Positions 30,417 to 40,285 of a stretch of 64,000 nucleotides of DNA are shown in pieces. The stretch is taken from positions 7,318,501 to 7,382,500 of the forward strand of contig OU696575.1 of the NCBI GenBank assembly GCA_916048095.2. The letters run 5' to 3'. The stretch comes from Sacculina carcini (taxonomy: Eukaryota; Arthropoda; Thecostraca; Sacculinidae). A model generated the notes under the pieces. It had not been told where the DNA came from. It did no database searches and saw only the letters and a program-made list of their open reading frames with translations. The position numbers and the translations under genes are program-made. Numbering within the stretch: the first letter of the stretch is position 1; each line of letters starts with the position of its first letter.

Positions 30417-33400
30417 ATGCCAGATAAGTGTTGTGTGCCTGGGTGCAAAGGCAACTACAGTAGCGGCCCAAAAGTGAGCGTTTTCCGTCTACCGAAAGAT
30501 GAGGCGCTGCGAAACAAATGGATGAGAGCAATCAAACGTGACATGCCAATAACCGATAACGTCTATGTAAGTTTTGACACGTGCAAATTGTGTAAATACG
30601 ACATGAATGTATATGCGCGTATCATTATCGTTTTTATAGATTCAATTTTGTCCATGAGTTTGATTACATTATAATTATTCTCATGAAAATGTGTCAATTC
30701 CTAGATTTCTTATGCATGCGCTTTCATGTTTTCTTGATTTATTGGCTTTTCCCTATAGGATATGTATTGGTTGATGGGCTAGTCAGAGTGTCTTTATGTT
30801 ACTCAACCAATAATATACACTTCCAGGTTTGCCAAAGGTTTGCCAATCATTTTCGCGAGGAGGATATCGAGCGTAGTACTTCAGCGGTGGATCCAACTAC
30901 TGGCAAGAGAGTGGAATGCAAACTGGGCAAGCCACGACTGGCGCCAGGAGCAGTTCCTTGTATTTACCCCAATTTGCCGTCGTATCTGTCTTCATCGTCA
31001 TTGTCTTCACGGAAATCAAGGGACAGCAAGAGACAGCGTCTCGAGGAGCAGCAGCTGGAAAAGGCTATTCAGATGAGTGCCACAGAACACTCTGAATATC
31101 TAGAGAGTAGGAGGATTGACAGTTTCGAAGCGTTAAAAACAAAATTCGACAGCGTCGTTAACAGGGACTATTGGAACTTTGTTGACGTAGATTCGAAAAT
31201 CGTAATTTCTCATGTCACAACATGTAACGTTCGCGTCCAACATTGCGTTACAATTAAGGAAGATCTAACCATTTCTGTATTTGTGGAAGGCGCACAAATA
31301 TTCGATGATGCATTTGCTAAAGAATTAAAGACTCTCGATGATTTGCAAAAAGTTCTGGATAAGGTTTCTTCGTTTCAAAGCACATATGATTCACCAGATT
31401 GTCACATTGCTTTGATTCAGTTGGTTTTGACTCTGTTGACACCGCTGCTCAATTGTGGGTACAAGTATGAGTGTGTGATCGAATTTGTCTGTGAGCAGCT
31501 GCGGATCCTTCTAGGCAAACATCCAAAGTACTCAGTGCATTTCACAGTGTTTTCTTCGCTGTTATACAGCCTTTCACCTTGTGCGTACAGGTTTATTCGA
31601 AGCTCATGTAGCATTCTGCTGCCTAGTTATTCGACTATACGCCGTATCAACCTAACATACGACGTAAATCCACTGAAAGAGCAAGTCCCTTCACACTTAT
31701 TGTCCTACATAAAACAAAAACTGCAGTATCTTTTACCTGAGGACAAAAAAGTTTCGCTGTTGGTCGATGAAATTCACTTGCAGCCATCTTTTGATTATAA
31801 AGGTGGAAATATTGTTGGATCGTCGTTTGATGGTAGTGGTGCGGCGACCAGTGCTTGTGTATTCATGATTAGTAGTGTTCTGAGTAAATTCAAAGACGTA
31901 GTGCACATATTGCCGGTGGGAACACTGAAAGTCGATGTTTTGCACCGATTCATTCGTGAAATTATCATACGTCTGGAACAACTTGGATTCATGGTAATAT
32001 CGGTAATAACGGATAACAATTCTATAAATCGCAAAGCAATGTCATTGTTCCGCAGTCCTCCCGGTCTTTCCATTGTGTACCAGCATCCGTCTTGTTCCGA
32101 TCGTCCGCTTTTTTTTCTATTCGATACTGTGCATATATTGAAATGTGTACGGAACAACTGGCTGAATATAAAGGATTCTAGGAAGGCCTTCATTTTTCCG
32201 CATTTCTCGTTGACCCATAATTTCATGGTAGCATCATTCACAAGTATTCGAAAACTGCAATTTGTCGAGTCAGAATCTTTGGTAAAGTTTGGTTATGGCC
32301 TAACAGTGAAAGCTGTAAACCCTTCCAATCTAGAACGTCAAAATGTTAAGCTCGTTTTGAAAATTTTCAGTGAGTATGTGATTCAAGCACTCAAATCTCT
32401 GGGCGCCAGTAAGCAACTAGAGTACGCCGAAGGAACTTCACGTTTTCTAAGCATTTTCTTACGATGGTGGACAGTATGCAATGTTAAAACACCGAATAAG
32501 GGCAAACGGTTAAATAACATGTATTGTCATCCGCTAAAAGATTCAGAAAACGATGCGAGGTTTTTATTTCTTGACAAATTTTTGCAATGGCTAGATCATT
32601 GGAACTCAAACAATGCGATGGTGGGATTGACGAAAGAAATATTTTCGGCGCTTCATCACACAACATACGCCCTAAGTGAACTCATTAAATTCTGTATTCG
32701 TGAACTGGGAATGTTGTACATTCTGCCTGGCAAATTCCAGACCGATTCTTTGGAAGATCGGTTCGGCCAATATCGACGTTTATCCGGCTGTAATTACGGT
32801 ATATCCACTAGGCAAATTTTTGAATGCGAGAACAAAATAAGAGTCCGTAGTGTAACCGATTTGAGGCTCCCCATTGCCAATAATCACGTGGATTTTTCCC
32901 ATGTCGATTTTTCAAATCTTCCTGACTGGCATTCTAACTGTGTGCGGGACGCTCCCCGGAAATTAATAATTACTATATCCGACGAAGACATTTCAGATTG
33001 CAGGGAATATTTGCCTGTTCTAGTTTACATTGGGGGTTATTGCTGTTTTTCAGTTCTTCGGAGGTCAAATTGTTCGGCCTGTAAGCAATTTCCTGTGGCA
33101 CCCGACGAGAATAGCCAAGCATACCGTTTTTCGTATGTGAAGGGCATTGATCGTGGGTGTTTGTTCTATCCCAGTGATGTAGTAGTGGATATTGTCATGT
33201 TTTGTTATTTAACAGTAAATAAATGTGTTTGTATTTCCGATTTTCTGACATCGAATGACCAACGGTGCATTGCTATTTCACATTGCTTAGAAATGATTGA
33301 GGATCATGCTATAGAGTTTAATGAACCATTCTGTTCGGCACATGATATGAAGAATATCATCGAGAAAATTGTTTGGACTTCAGTAAATATTTTACTGAAC

Positions 33401-33478
33401 AATTTTTGTTCTAAAAAAATTCCCAGGCGCAGTCTCGTGTTAAACACAGGAAACTCGAAACATTTTCATGAGTTGTGA
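30417..33478 (+). CDS. P-element-type transposase with THAP domain (two coding exons)
   Basis: Predicted join 30417-30566 and 30827-33478, 933 residues. Exon 1 encodes the THAP start (CCVPGC, then VFRLPKDEALRNKWMRAI) and ends TAT|GTAAGT; the acceptor is TTCCAG at 30821-30826, phase 0. Exon 2 completes the THAP domain (VCQRFANHF ... PRLAPGAVPCIYPNLP). The RNase H-like core has LLVDEIHLQP (Asp ~364), VITDNNSIN (Asp ~446), the P-type FDTVHILKCVRNNWLN segment, and SLEDRFGQYRRLSG (Glu ~693). A further 5' UTR intron is suggested (GAGAG|GTAAGT at 30250, CCAG at 30411). No stop interrupts the frame, and the length matches THAP9/P transposases. It should bind the element ends and catalyse cut-and-paste movement in the nucleus. 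Oddity: the second zinc pair is C-x5-H where THAP domains have C-x2-H. Confidence 0.88.
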
Positions 33479-34093
33479 ATGAGTAATACCTTCGGCGGCT
33501 CCATAAGGCTCCGTATCGGCTCTGCTTATTACCCATCAGCAGGCGCGTTATATCGCATTTTCAGCAGGGAATTCCCCACATGTTACGAACCTCTGCTCTA
33601 TGCGGTATTTCGTTTTCATTCACCATCATATTTATCATTGTGCGTTTGACAATGCTTGAATTTATTCTCAGTTGTTCGCTTTGTGTTTCACACTGTTGTA
33701 TTCCTGAAATGTTGTAAACACTTTTTGTCGACATGTTGATGAGCTTGAACATGTGAATGATGAATTCAATAGCGTGCCCGTATCTGAATTCACCGCTGCA
33801 AGTAATTTATGAGACATGTCGCATTGTTTTCTATATTTGGTCCATGATTTGCTGTTGTTTTTTGTCATGATTGGTTCAATACATGTTCGTAAACCTTCTA
33901 TTTTGCTTGTATTAGGTTGTAAAAAAATTGTTAGACATTATACAGCTTCTAAATGCAAGGTTTCATCTAAAACTGGGAGTATTTGTGAAAATAATGCACC
34001 GGCGTGCGCATAATATCAACTAACAGTGCACCGCAGCACATACACACTGCACCGACGTTGGCCGAACTCTGTGACGTCACAAAATCGTGAAAC
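33479..34093 (+). other. 3' non-coding part of the P element
   Basis: AT-rich, no ORF of note. A short hairpin (GAGTAATACC ... TATTACCC) follows the stop codon. Confidence 0.6.
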
Positions 34094-34116
34094 GGCCTTG
34101 TATCCAGGTGGCATTG
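34094..34116 (-). repeat. Right terminal inverted repeat of the P element
   Basis: Ends ...CCAGGTGGCATTG; inverse of 29782-29804 with two mismatches, followed by the target duplication GCTGAGC. Confidence 0.9.
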
Positions 34117-34124
34117 GCTGAGCC

Positions 34125-34417
34125 AGCTTGGCATAATGGTTGTTGAGGCACACTTTGGTCACATCACTCAGGCCCGGGTTCCTATCAATGGACGGCAGCG
34201 TTATACCCTCACACACTTCGAGAGTCTGTCGGTAGTCATGTCGGTCATCGTCAGTCTGCACGTGAGCAGGATAACCCTCGGCGCCAACCATGAGGGCGTA
34301 AAACTTGTTTACATCTTGTGCAAACAGTCCACCTGCCTCGCCGTCCAGCTGTGTGGTGTTGGCAAAGTGCCAGAACTTGTGGATGGAAGTGAGCCGATAC
34401 CCCAACCTAAGCGGCAA
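34125..34417 (-). pseudogene. polB: Polinton DNA polymerase B, central part upstream of the P element
   Basis: Minus strand: FWHFANT ... LFAQDVNKFYALMVGAEGYP, YRQTLEVCEGITLP and the motif-B block NPGLSDVTKVCLNNHYAKLAQ, typical of protein-primed family B polymerases. Family members have Leu-Trp-Gly in the NNHYAK segment, so motif B is altered here. The gene is interrupted directly after KLAQ by the P element and resumes at 29774. The exonuclease domain is missing: 34440 onward is unrelated Gypsy sequence. Confidence 0.8.
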
Positions 34418-34439
34418 TATATCACAGAAATCATTTCAG

Positions 34440-34810
34440 CTCACGAGTAGTCCCGCTTACATCGATGACATTCTCATCACCAGCCCATCCATCGCTGAGC
34501 ATGATCGTGACGTGAAGGCAGTCCTCGAACGGCTGCAAAAGTACGATGTGGTCATCAACCCCCGGAAGTGCACCTACGCCGCGTCCGCCGTGTCTTTCCT
34601 TGGGCATCGCCTCTCTGCCGACGGTATCGACCACTACCGGAAAAGACACATGACATCGTGTTTTTCCGAAGCCGCAGACGCAAGCCCAGCTACGCCGCTT
34701 CCTCGGCATGCTGGCTTTCTACAACCGGTTTCTGCCAGCAGCTGCTCTACTGCGTTCTCACATGAGTATGAAGCTCTACACGTCCATCAAAGTCGCGCAG
34801 AGCTATAGAA
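34440..34810 (+). pseudogene. pol: Gypsy RT fragment (CsRn1-like)
   Basis: The plus-strand frame has the catalytic box AYIDDILITSPS, LERLQKYDVVINPRKCTYAA and VSFLGHRLSADGI. After two frameshifts the family's PLPEK and FLGMLAFYNRFLP blocks follow. The style matches CsRn1-type Gypsy elements, as at 52261-53850. It is truncated at both ends. Confidence 0.78.
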
Positions 34811-35500
34811 CAGTCGTCAGCCTGCTAGCGTCCAGGTGTGTAAAACCAAAAAATTGAAGTTTTCGCAAGACACAAGTTAGCCACTTGGAAACAGCAGAAT
34901 GGAGAGAACTTGGACACTTTTCTCGACAATTTGAAAATTCACATTACAAAAATCACTAATTGCACGCAACTAAGAATATTAAAACAACAACAATATTATC
35001 TCCTTGCCACGATATTACCACCAACGCAAGAGAACCAATATAGCCGTGCCATCACACGAGATAACCAATATATCCGTGCGGACGTAAGAAGCCATCTCCT
35101 TTTGCAATGCGGTGTGCAATAGCCAACGCAAGATCGTATGCATATAAACAGGCCTACATACACACAACGCAGATACATTTCGTAAGTGACAATATGACAC
35201 CGGTTGCGATACAGCATCGCAGCGCGGCTCAGATTCGCAGCAGTGCTGCCCGAAATATCCAAGCACCACACAATGACAGTTGAATCACTGACACATGGCT
35301 CCCCTTAAATCGGTCGATTTAACCTTTTCGTGCACTTGATGATTATAAGCACAATTGAGCACGGTTGAATACAGCGAATGTTCGAAAAAACAAAGTAAAC
35401 ACAAGTAACGTTCGCATCTTGGCTTGATGATGATGATGCGAAGAGTGACATATGCAAAAAGGCACACATCTCGCCCGTAGCAACAATCAGATCAGCCGTG

Positions 35501-35912
35501 TTACAGCGTTTTCAGGAGGTTGGCCCACCGGACACTGTCTTTGGCCTGAGTCGCCGCCTCTGCTGTCGTGATGCCTATCTCTGTGAGGTCGTCGTCCAGC
35601 ACTTGACGCAGGGTTTGGCGACTGGCTCTGCCTCTGCGCAGGGGTTCTGTTGGTGCGTTGACAAAAACGATTGCCATCGGCGACTCGGGTCGGCGCAGTA
35701 CATGCCCAAGCAACTGGAGTCGCCTCCGACGCAACAAAACACTGGCGGCCGACAACTTGCTGGTGGCGTACAGGGCTGCACTGGAGATAGTTTGTGGGTA
35801 GCGCACATTAATACAATACCTCAACAGTGCCCGCTGTCCGGCGTTGATTTCTGCCTCCAGAGTTTTCGTCAGCGACCAGCTTTCACCGCCGTACAACAGT
35901 ACGGTCTGTACA
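35501..35912 (-). pseudogene. LINE RT C-terminal region, minus-oriented segment
   Basis: Encodes LLYGGESWSLTKTLEAEINA, QRALLRYCINVRYP and RRRLQLLGHVLRRP, the post-RT region of many non-LTR elements. It ends with a stop at 35501, followed by a short 3' UTR and the (ATC)n tail. The clade is not certain. Confidence 0.8.
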
Positions 35913-35916
35913 CACG

Positions 35917-36115
35917 CGCGAAAAGATCACGACGCTGGCATACGCTGACGATGTTGTAATTCTTGCCGACACTCCCGCCGCTGCTCAGCGCCAGATGCAC
36001 CGCTTCGAGCGCGCAGCTGTTTCTGTCGGCCTGACTCTGAACGAGAAAAAATGCACGGTCTCGCTGATTGGATGCAGTGTATCAGGTAGCCCTGTTGTAC
36101 AGCTCCGCACACGCG
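35917..36115 (+). pseudogene. LINE RT catalytic segment, inverted
   Basis: Plus strand: ITTLAYADDVVILADTPAAA, then VGLTLNEKKCTV. It holds the YADD box that should lie upstream of the 35501-35912 segment on the other strand. Identical 23-bp direct repeats (35894-35916 and 36116-36138) bracket it. Confidence 0.85.
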
Positions 36116-36289
36116 CAACAGTACGGTCTGTACACACGATCTTGGCTTAACACGATCATAAGGTACACCGCCAAAACAAATATACATTTTAATACAATGT
36201 TTTCACAATAACCATGCAATAATTGAGCTTTCATATACAAGCATGAGAGTATGTGCATATAGAGCATTATATAATCAAGGCTCCTACGA

Positions 36290-36720
36290 CGGGGAATTTC
36301 CCTGGTCATCGCAATTCAGAAGGGCAATTAGTTTGTGAAATGGTCGATTCAAGTATGTCGGTGGTTTGCCTTCCTTATTTAAATTGCCATCAGCCAAAAC
36401 CAAACGAACTTTCCTGACCAGGCTATCATCCCCTGGGTATGTGTCCAACACTCAAGCCAGTTTCCAAGCATTCCTTGGCTGGTGCTCGTCCTTGATTATC
36501 ACAATATCATTTTTACTTAAATTTCCTTTTGAGCGCTGCCACTTAGATCGATACCGTAAAGACTGAAAATATGTGAGACGCCACTAGATCCAAAATTGTT
36601 CGAGTAGATATTGAACTCTACGCCATCTCTTTCTACAGTACATATCCTCACGTGCGAAGACACCGGGGTTGGCAAAACTACGCGAGTCTTTCCTGTAATC
36701 AAAGGATTGGGCGTCAATAT
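36290..36720 (-). pseudogene. pol: BEL integrase C-terminus, copy 1
   Basis: Minus strand: IVIIKDEHQPRNAWKLA-stop-VLDTYPGDDSLVRKVRLVLA, then YLNRPFHKLIALL. The stop is TGA where copy 2 has CGA (Arg), the signature of CpG decay. Confidence 0.82.
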
Positions 36721-37330
36721 TTAACCGTTTTCGTCATTGAGCTCATCACTATAGATTGGACGTGAATTCATGATCCCCTCCGTTTTCACCAAGAATGTAT
36801 GAAGCGAGTCATCGTCAAGTTGTCCTCCGTGGTGATACAGTAAGTTGATCATTATACTCCGGACAGATCGTATCAATCTTTCCCATACACCACCCATGTG
36901 ACTAGCGTTCGGATGATTCATTCTCCATTCGCAGTTGTCCTTCAACTGTTTGGAGTTGATCTCAGTTGTTTGTATCTCGTTCAGGGCGCCTACAAAGTTT
37001 GTTCCGAAATACGAAAATATCGTGCGAACCGGCCCCCTCCTTGCAAAGAATCGCCGATAAACGTTTATGAAAGCATCAAAAGTCAGTGAGTCAGCGACTT
37101 CAAGATCAACCGCACGGGAAGACATGCATGTGAACAGTACGCCATATGTTCTTTACGGCCGTTTTTAATAATCCAAGGACCGAAATAGTCGACACCACAG
37201 TGAGTAAATGGAGCGTCACAAGCAAGTCTCTCAGTCGGAAGGTTCCCCATTTTTTGTGACAAATTCTACCCATGTAGACGTCTGCATGTAACACAATTAT
37301 CGATATATTTCGCATCCGCGGATGGACCAA
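36721..37330 (-). pseudogene. pol: BEL/Pao integrase, copy 1
   Basis: Minus strand, two frames: KMGNLPTERL ... PFTHCGVDYFGPW (first catalytic Asp) near 37150-37250. Then, after a frameshift near 37125, RAVDLEVADSLTFDAFINVYRRF, RTIFSYFGTNFVGALNEIQ and WERLIRSVRSIM. The second catalytic position is SYFGTNF where BEL elements have SDNGTNF, so the Asp is lost. Copy 2 has the same change. Confidence 0.85.
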
Positions 37331-37762
37331 CCGTAATCCAATATCCTGAAGAACGAATATGATTTAGCGTCATGCTTCGTCCTTGATGTTGCACTTGCTC
37401 ATGACACTGCTTAATAATGAGGTGAGTGAAGTGACAGTTTTTAGGACGAATAACTGGGTGTTTCAGCGATTCCGGTAATTGTGACTTTATGATACGTCCT
37501 CCAACGCGAATGATGCCACAATCGTCTTTGAACGGATCTAATCGGAATAGCTGTCCATGTTTATATAAATCATGCGCTTCCTTCCTGAATTCTCAACTTC
37601 GACATTAGACTGCACTTCGCTCAGAGCAAAAGTGTAATGATGACTCTGAACTATGTTTATCAGTACGTTTTCAGCCTCTTGCAACTCCTGAACAGATAAG
37701 TTCTTGTTATCAGTTGTTCCTCTGTTCTCGCTAGCGTATTTTCGCATATATCGATTTTGAAG

Positions 37763-38200
37763 TCATAGACACAATGCAAAGCCCCTTTTGGCGGCATAAA
37801 TACTGGAAAATTTGCATATACGTTCACACAATGGCTTTGAGTGACCAGTAGTTGAGACCATGGCGTGACTTTGCTTTACTTCAGGGTCATCTGGCGGAAC
37901 GATGATTCCCAAATTTGATAATTCAATATGTGACGAATTAAAAAAAGAATGACCACTCCACCACAAATCTTTGGTGATCAAATCCGACAAATCGGCTCCT
38001 CTAGAGACCAAGTCTGCAGTATTGCACTCCGAGCTCACATGCGACCAATGCTGTGGACTACTCGCGTCCATAATTTGTGAGATTCTGTTTGCAACAAACA
38101 CATGAAATCTTCGGGATTTGTTAGTTATATAACCTAGAACAGTCTTGCTGTCTGACCAGAAGTACTGTTTGATATTTCTCATTTATCTTCCAAAAAAAAT
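37763..38200 (-). pseudogene. pol: BEL/Pao RNase H C-terminal part, copy 1
   Basis: Minus strand: YFWSDSKTVLGYITNKSRRF, HVFVANRISQIMD, HWSHVSSECNTADLVSRGA and WWSGHSFF, the classic BEL RNase H block. 37331-37762 contains degraded linker sequence (ENVLINIVQSHHY). Confidence 0.85.
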
Positions 38201-38270
38201 ACACTAACATTTGCAGCGACAGCTGCTCCTGATAACTCCAAACGAGGGATCGTCATTGTCTTGAGTGGGG

Positions 38271-38990
38271 TTACGGTAACACTGTTACCCTTGCCTTGCT
38301 CATTACAAGTGCGCACGACACATCACCCTTAGAATTTACTTGTCTCAGATAGCAGCATTCACCGTATCTGTTTTCGCTGGCGACCGCAAAGTGGTGTACT
38401 TTTCTCACTATAGCCTTGCCAACATTGATTGTCTTGTAGCAGCGTCTTATACTGAATTTATGCAGCTCCAATATCTGACTACACCACCTCGACCATCTAT
38501 GATGAATTTCGTCTGGCAGAGAATCGTCCCAGCCGTGTCCGTCTCTGCACATGTCTTGAAGAATGCGCCTTCCGATTAGCACAAATTGTGATAGCAGACC
38601 GAGCGGATCGAATATAGAGCACACTGATGATAGTAGACTTCTTCTGGTTAACGGCCATAGAGAAATTCAAAGTATCTAGTTTGACCTGCCATTGTACCCC
38701 GAGTGTTCGCTCTATTGGCACCGAACCAGCTACTGTGTCAAATCTCTTGACGCTTTCAGACCTGTCCAGATAGTGCCAGATAGTGCTTCCTCTTGATTTG
38801 ACGCGAATTGATGCAGGCGGAATCCTACTTTGTAGCATAACATTTGTTCTCTACTATCCGCTTTGCTTCTGCGTCGCTAGATACTGATTTGAGTCCATCG
38901 TCGACATAAAAATTATTGACGATGAAATCCTTCGCATCTGATTGTAGACACATAATATCAAGACTTATTACACTTATTCACATAATTCAT
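38271..38990 (-). pseudogene. pol: BEL/Pao RT end and RNase H start, copy 1
   Basis: Minus strand, several frames: the RT catalytic NFYVDDGLKS (near 38900), then SIFDPLGLLSQFVLIGRRIL, WDDSLPDEIHHRW and HHFAVASENRYGECCYL. The RNase H Asp of HHFADAS (kept in copy 2) is Val here. RT upstream of SLDIMCL is deleted at 38965; copy 2 has it. Confidence 0.83.
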
Positions 38991-39234
38991 TTTCAATCAT
39001 GCCACTCATAAATTTTTTAAGGTCGCGTTTATATTGTTCGTCTCGTTCCAATCGCTTACGAAGAAATTCCAATGGTATAGTTGGAATTTGCCTATTTGAT
39101 GGCATACAAATGCTCTCACATTTTAACGTAAATGGTGATTGAAACTGTCCATTCGAAAGAAGAGTAACACCGTCATTCATTATTTCCAGAACCCGTTTGT
39201 CATTCTGTGATAAAGGCGCACTCTGTGTTTTTTC

Positions 39235-39855
39235 TCAATAATCAAGATTTATCATTTTGTCAACTTGAGAAAACATCAACTCCTTTACTCTAGTCTGTGT
39301 TTTGAAACAAACAGAGGTATTTGATGTAGCACTACGTTCGTCATTATCATCGCGGCTTACTTTGCCTACGATGCCCCATCCAAGTGCTGTTCTCATCGCG
39401 TATGGATCTGTCTCACTAACACATACTATCTCTCTTGGTCTTATGCCGTAAATACAATCAGTCCCTGTAAGAATTGCAATCTCGACATCTTTATTGTACG
39501 TCATCAAGTGAGTGACAACATGACGAAGAGGGGGCCACTTTAACGCCGTCTCTTTCTTTTGAATATGCTCTCGTTTACATGGAATAGCATCTCTGGTAAA
39601 CAACGTAGGCAATGCTAGTTCTTCGCCTTCGTCATGTGACCTTACCATTAAGCCGTTCACCTTATTTGTGTCTACTACTTCTTCACCAAGGATCGTTGAC
39701 AAATGACAAATGACAGTTGATCGCACTTTTACATCGCATCCCTTCAGTCCTATTTTGTTGATGCATTTATTCGTTATGAAGGAGGCGTCCGATTGCTCAT
39801 CGAGCACAGCGTACGTCATGTAGCGTTGTTCACTTTTACTTTCATACAGCCGCAC
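39235..39855 (-). CDS. pol: BEL/Pao protease region, copy 1
   Basis: A 206-residue open frame: YAVLDEQSDASFITNKCINK (the BEL protease-like start), VCHLST-like IST block, EELALPTLFTRDAIP, KWPPLRHVVTHLM, VEIAILTGTDCIYGIRPREI and DPYAMRTALGWGIVG. This order is characteristic of Pao-type pol between gag and RT. The active site here is DEQSD in place of DTG/DSG, a feature I recall as common in BEL elements (D-D/E-QS). The tail runs on into the linker at 38974-39180 (MNDGVTLLSNGQFQSPF). Confidence 0.83.
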   Translation of the reverse strand: MRLYESKSEQRYMTYAVLDEQSDASFITNKCINKIGLKGCDVKVRSTVICHLSTILGEEVVDTNKVNGLMVRSHDEGEELALPTLFTRDAIPCKREHIQKKETALKWPPLRHVVTHLMTYNKDVEIAILTGTDCIYGIRPREIVCVSETDPYAMRTALGWGIVGKVSRDDNDERSATSNTSVCFKTQTRVKELMFSQVDKMINLDY

Positions 39856-39914
39856 AGGAACAATTATGGTGTGTTATATCTGTACATCCTCTTTAAATTT
39901 TGTGGTATAAGACA

Positions 39915-40270
39915 CTATCGTGGTTGTTGGGGATATCTTGTAGTCTCCTTAAAACCCTCACACGCTGAATTGGTCGCATTTTGGTTAAATGTTCTACTTG
40001 CGCCATCAAGATCGTTTTGTCGATGCTGCAGCGAGGAATGGGCTCCACCGCAAGTCTCGCATCTTCTTTTCACTCTGCACTCTGAACTTCGGTGACCGTG
40101 TCGTAGGCACCTATAACACAATCCTTTTAGCCACACGGTTTTTTCTCTCCTGCGTATATCAGCTCTTAGAAGAATTCCACATTGATCAGGCCAATGCTGA
40201 CCTTCGCAAACACTGCAAACCTTATGTTGTGGTCCACTATACAATTTCTGCGATTTCTTGCGTTCCCCGC
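39915..40270 (-). pseudogene. gag: BEL/Pao gag zinc-finger end, copy 1, fused to piggyBac
   Basis: Minus strand: VCSVCEGQHWPDQCG, LCYRCLRHGHRSSEC and CETCGGAHSSLQH, a triple cysteine/histidine cluster as in BEL gag. Upstream the same open frame is piggyBac transposase, so the 39915-40544 ORF is a chimera; the rest of gag is missing. Confidence 0.85.
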
Positions 40271-40285
40271 CGTTGCGTTCCCCGT

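Larger units (their letters stand above)
29782..34116 (+). mobile_element. P-superfamily DNA transposon (THAP type), apparently complete
   Basis: A 4.3-kb element bounded by 23-bp terminal inverted repeats with two mismatches. It is flanked by GCTGAGC (29775-29781 and 34117-34123); the match extends to 8 bp, GCTGAGCC, if one C is shared with the repeat. It carries one transposase gene with an intact-looking frame and sits inside the Polinton polymerase gene. P elements make 8-bp target duplications, consistent with this. Confidence 0.9.
35416..36148 (-). mobile_element. LINE insertion with inverted 5' segment and target duplication
   Basis: The 10-bp duplication ATCTTGGCTT (35416-35425 and 36139-36148) flanks 713 bp absent from the paralogous site near 48740. 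The 3' end (minus strand) terminates in a CATCATCATCATC tail; the 5' part is inverted. Confidence 0.92.
35039..40270 (-). mobile_element. BEL/Pao retrotransposon, copy 1 (degenerate)
   Basis: Minus-strand BEL/Pao order: gag zinc fingers (40270-39915), protease (39855-39235), RT (38990-38640), RNase H (38624-37763), integrase (37330-36290), then 3' flank to 35039. It is paralogous to 48363-52258 with only scattered differences. It carries a LINE insertion (35426-36138) and lacks about 390 bp of RT present in copy 2. Confidence 0.88.

Noticed and set aside
34016-34417. Novel C-terminus of polymerase B after KLAQ
   Set aside because: Those residues are encoded by the P element's right end.
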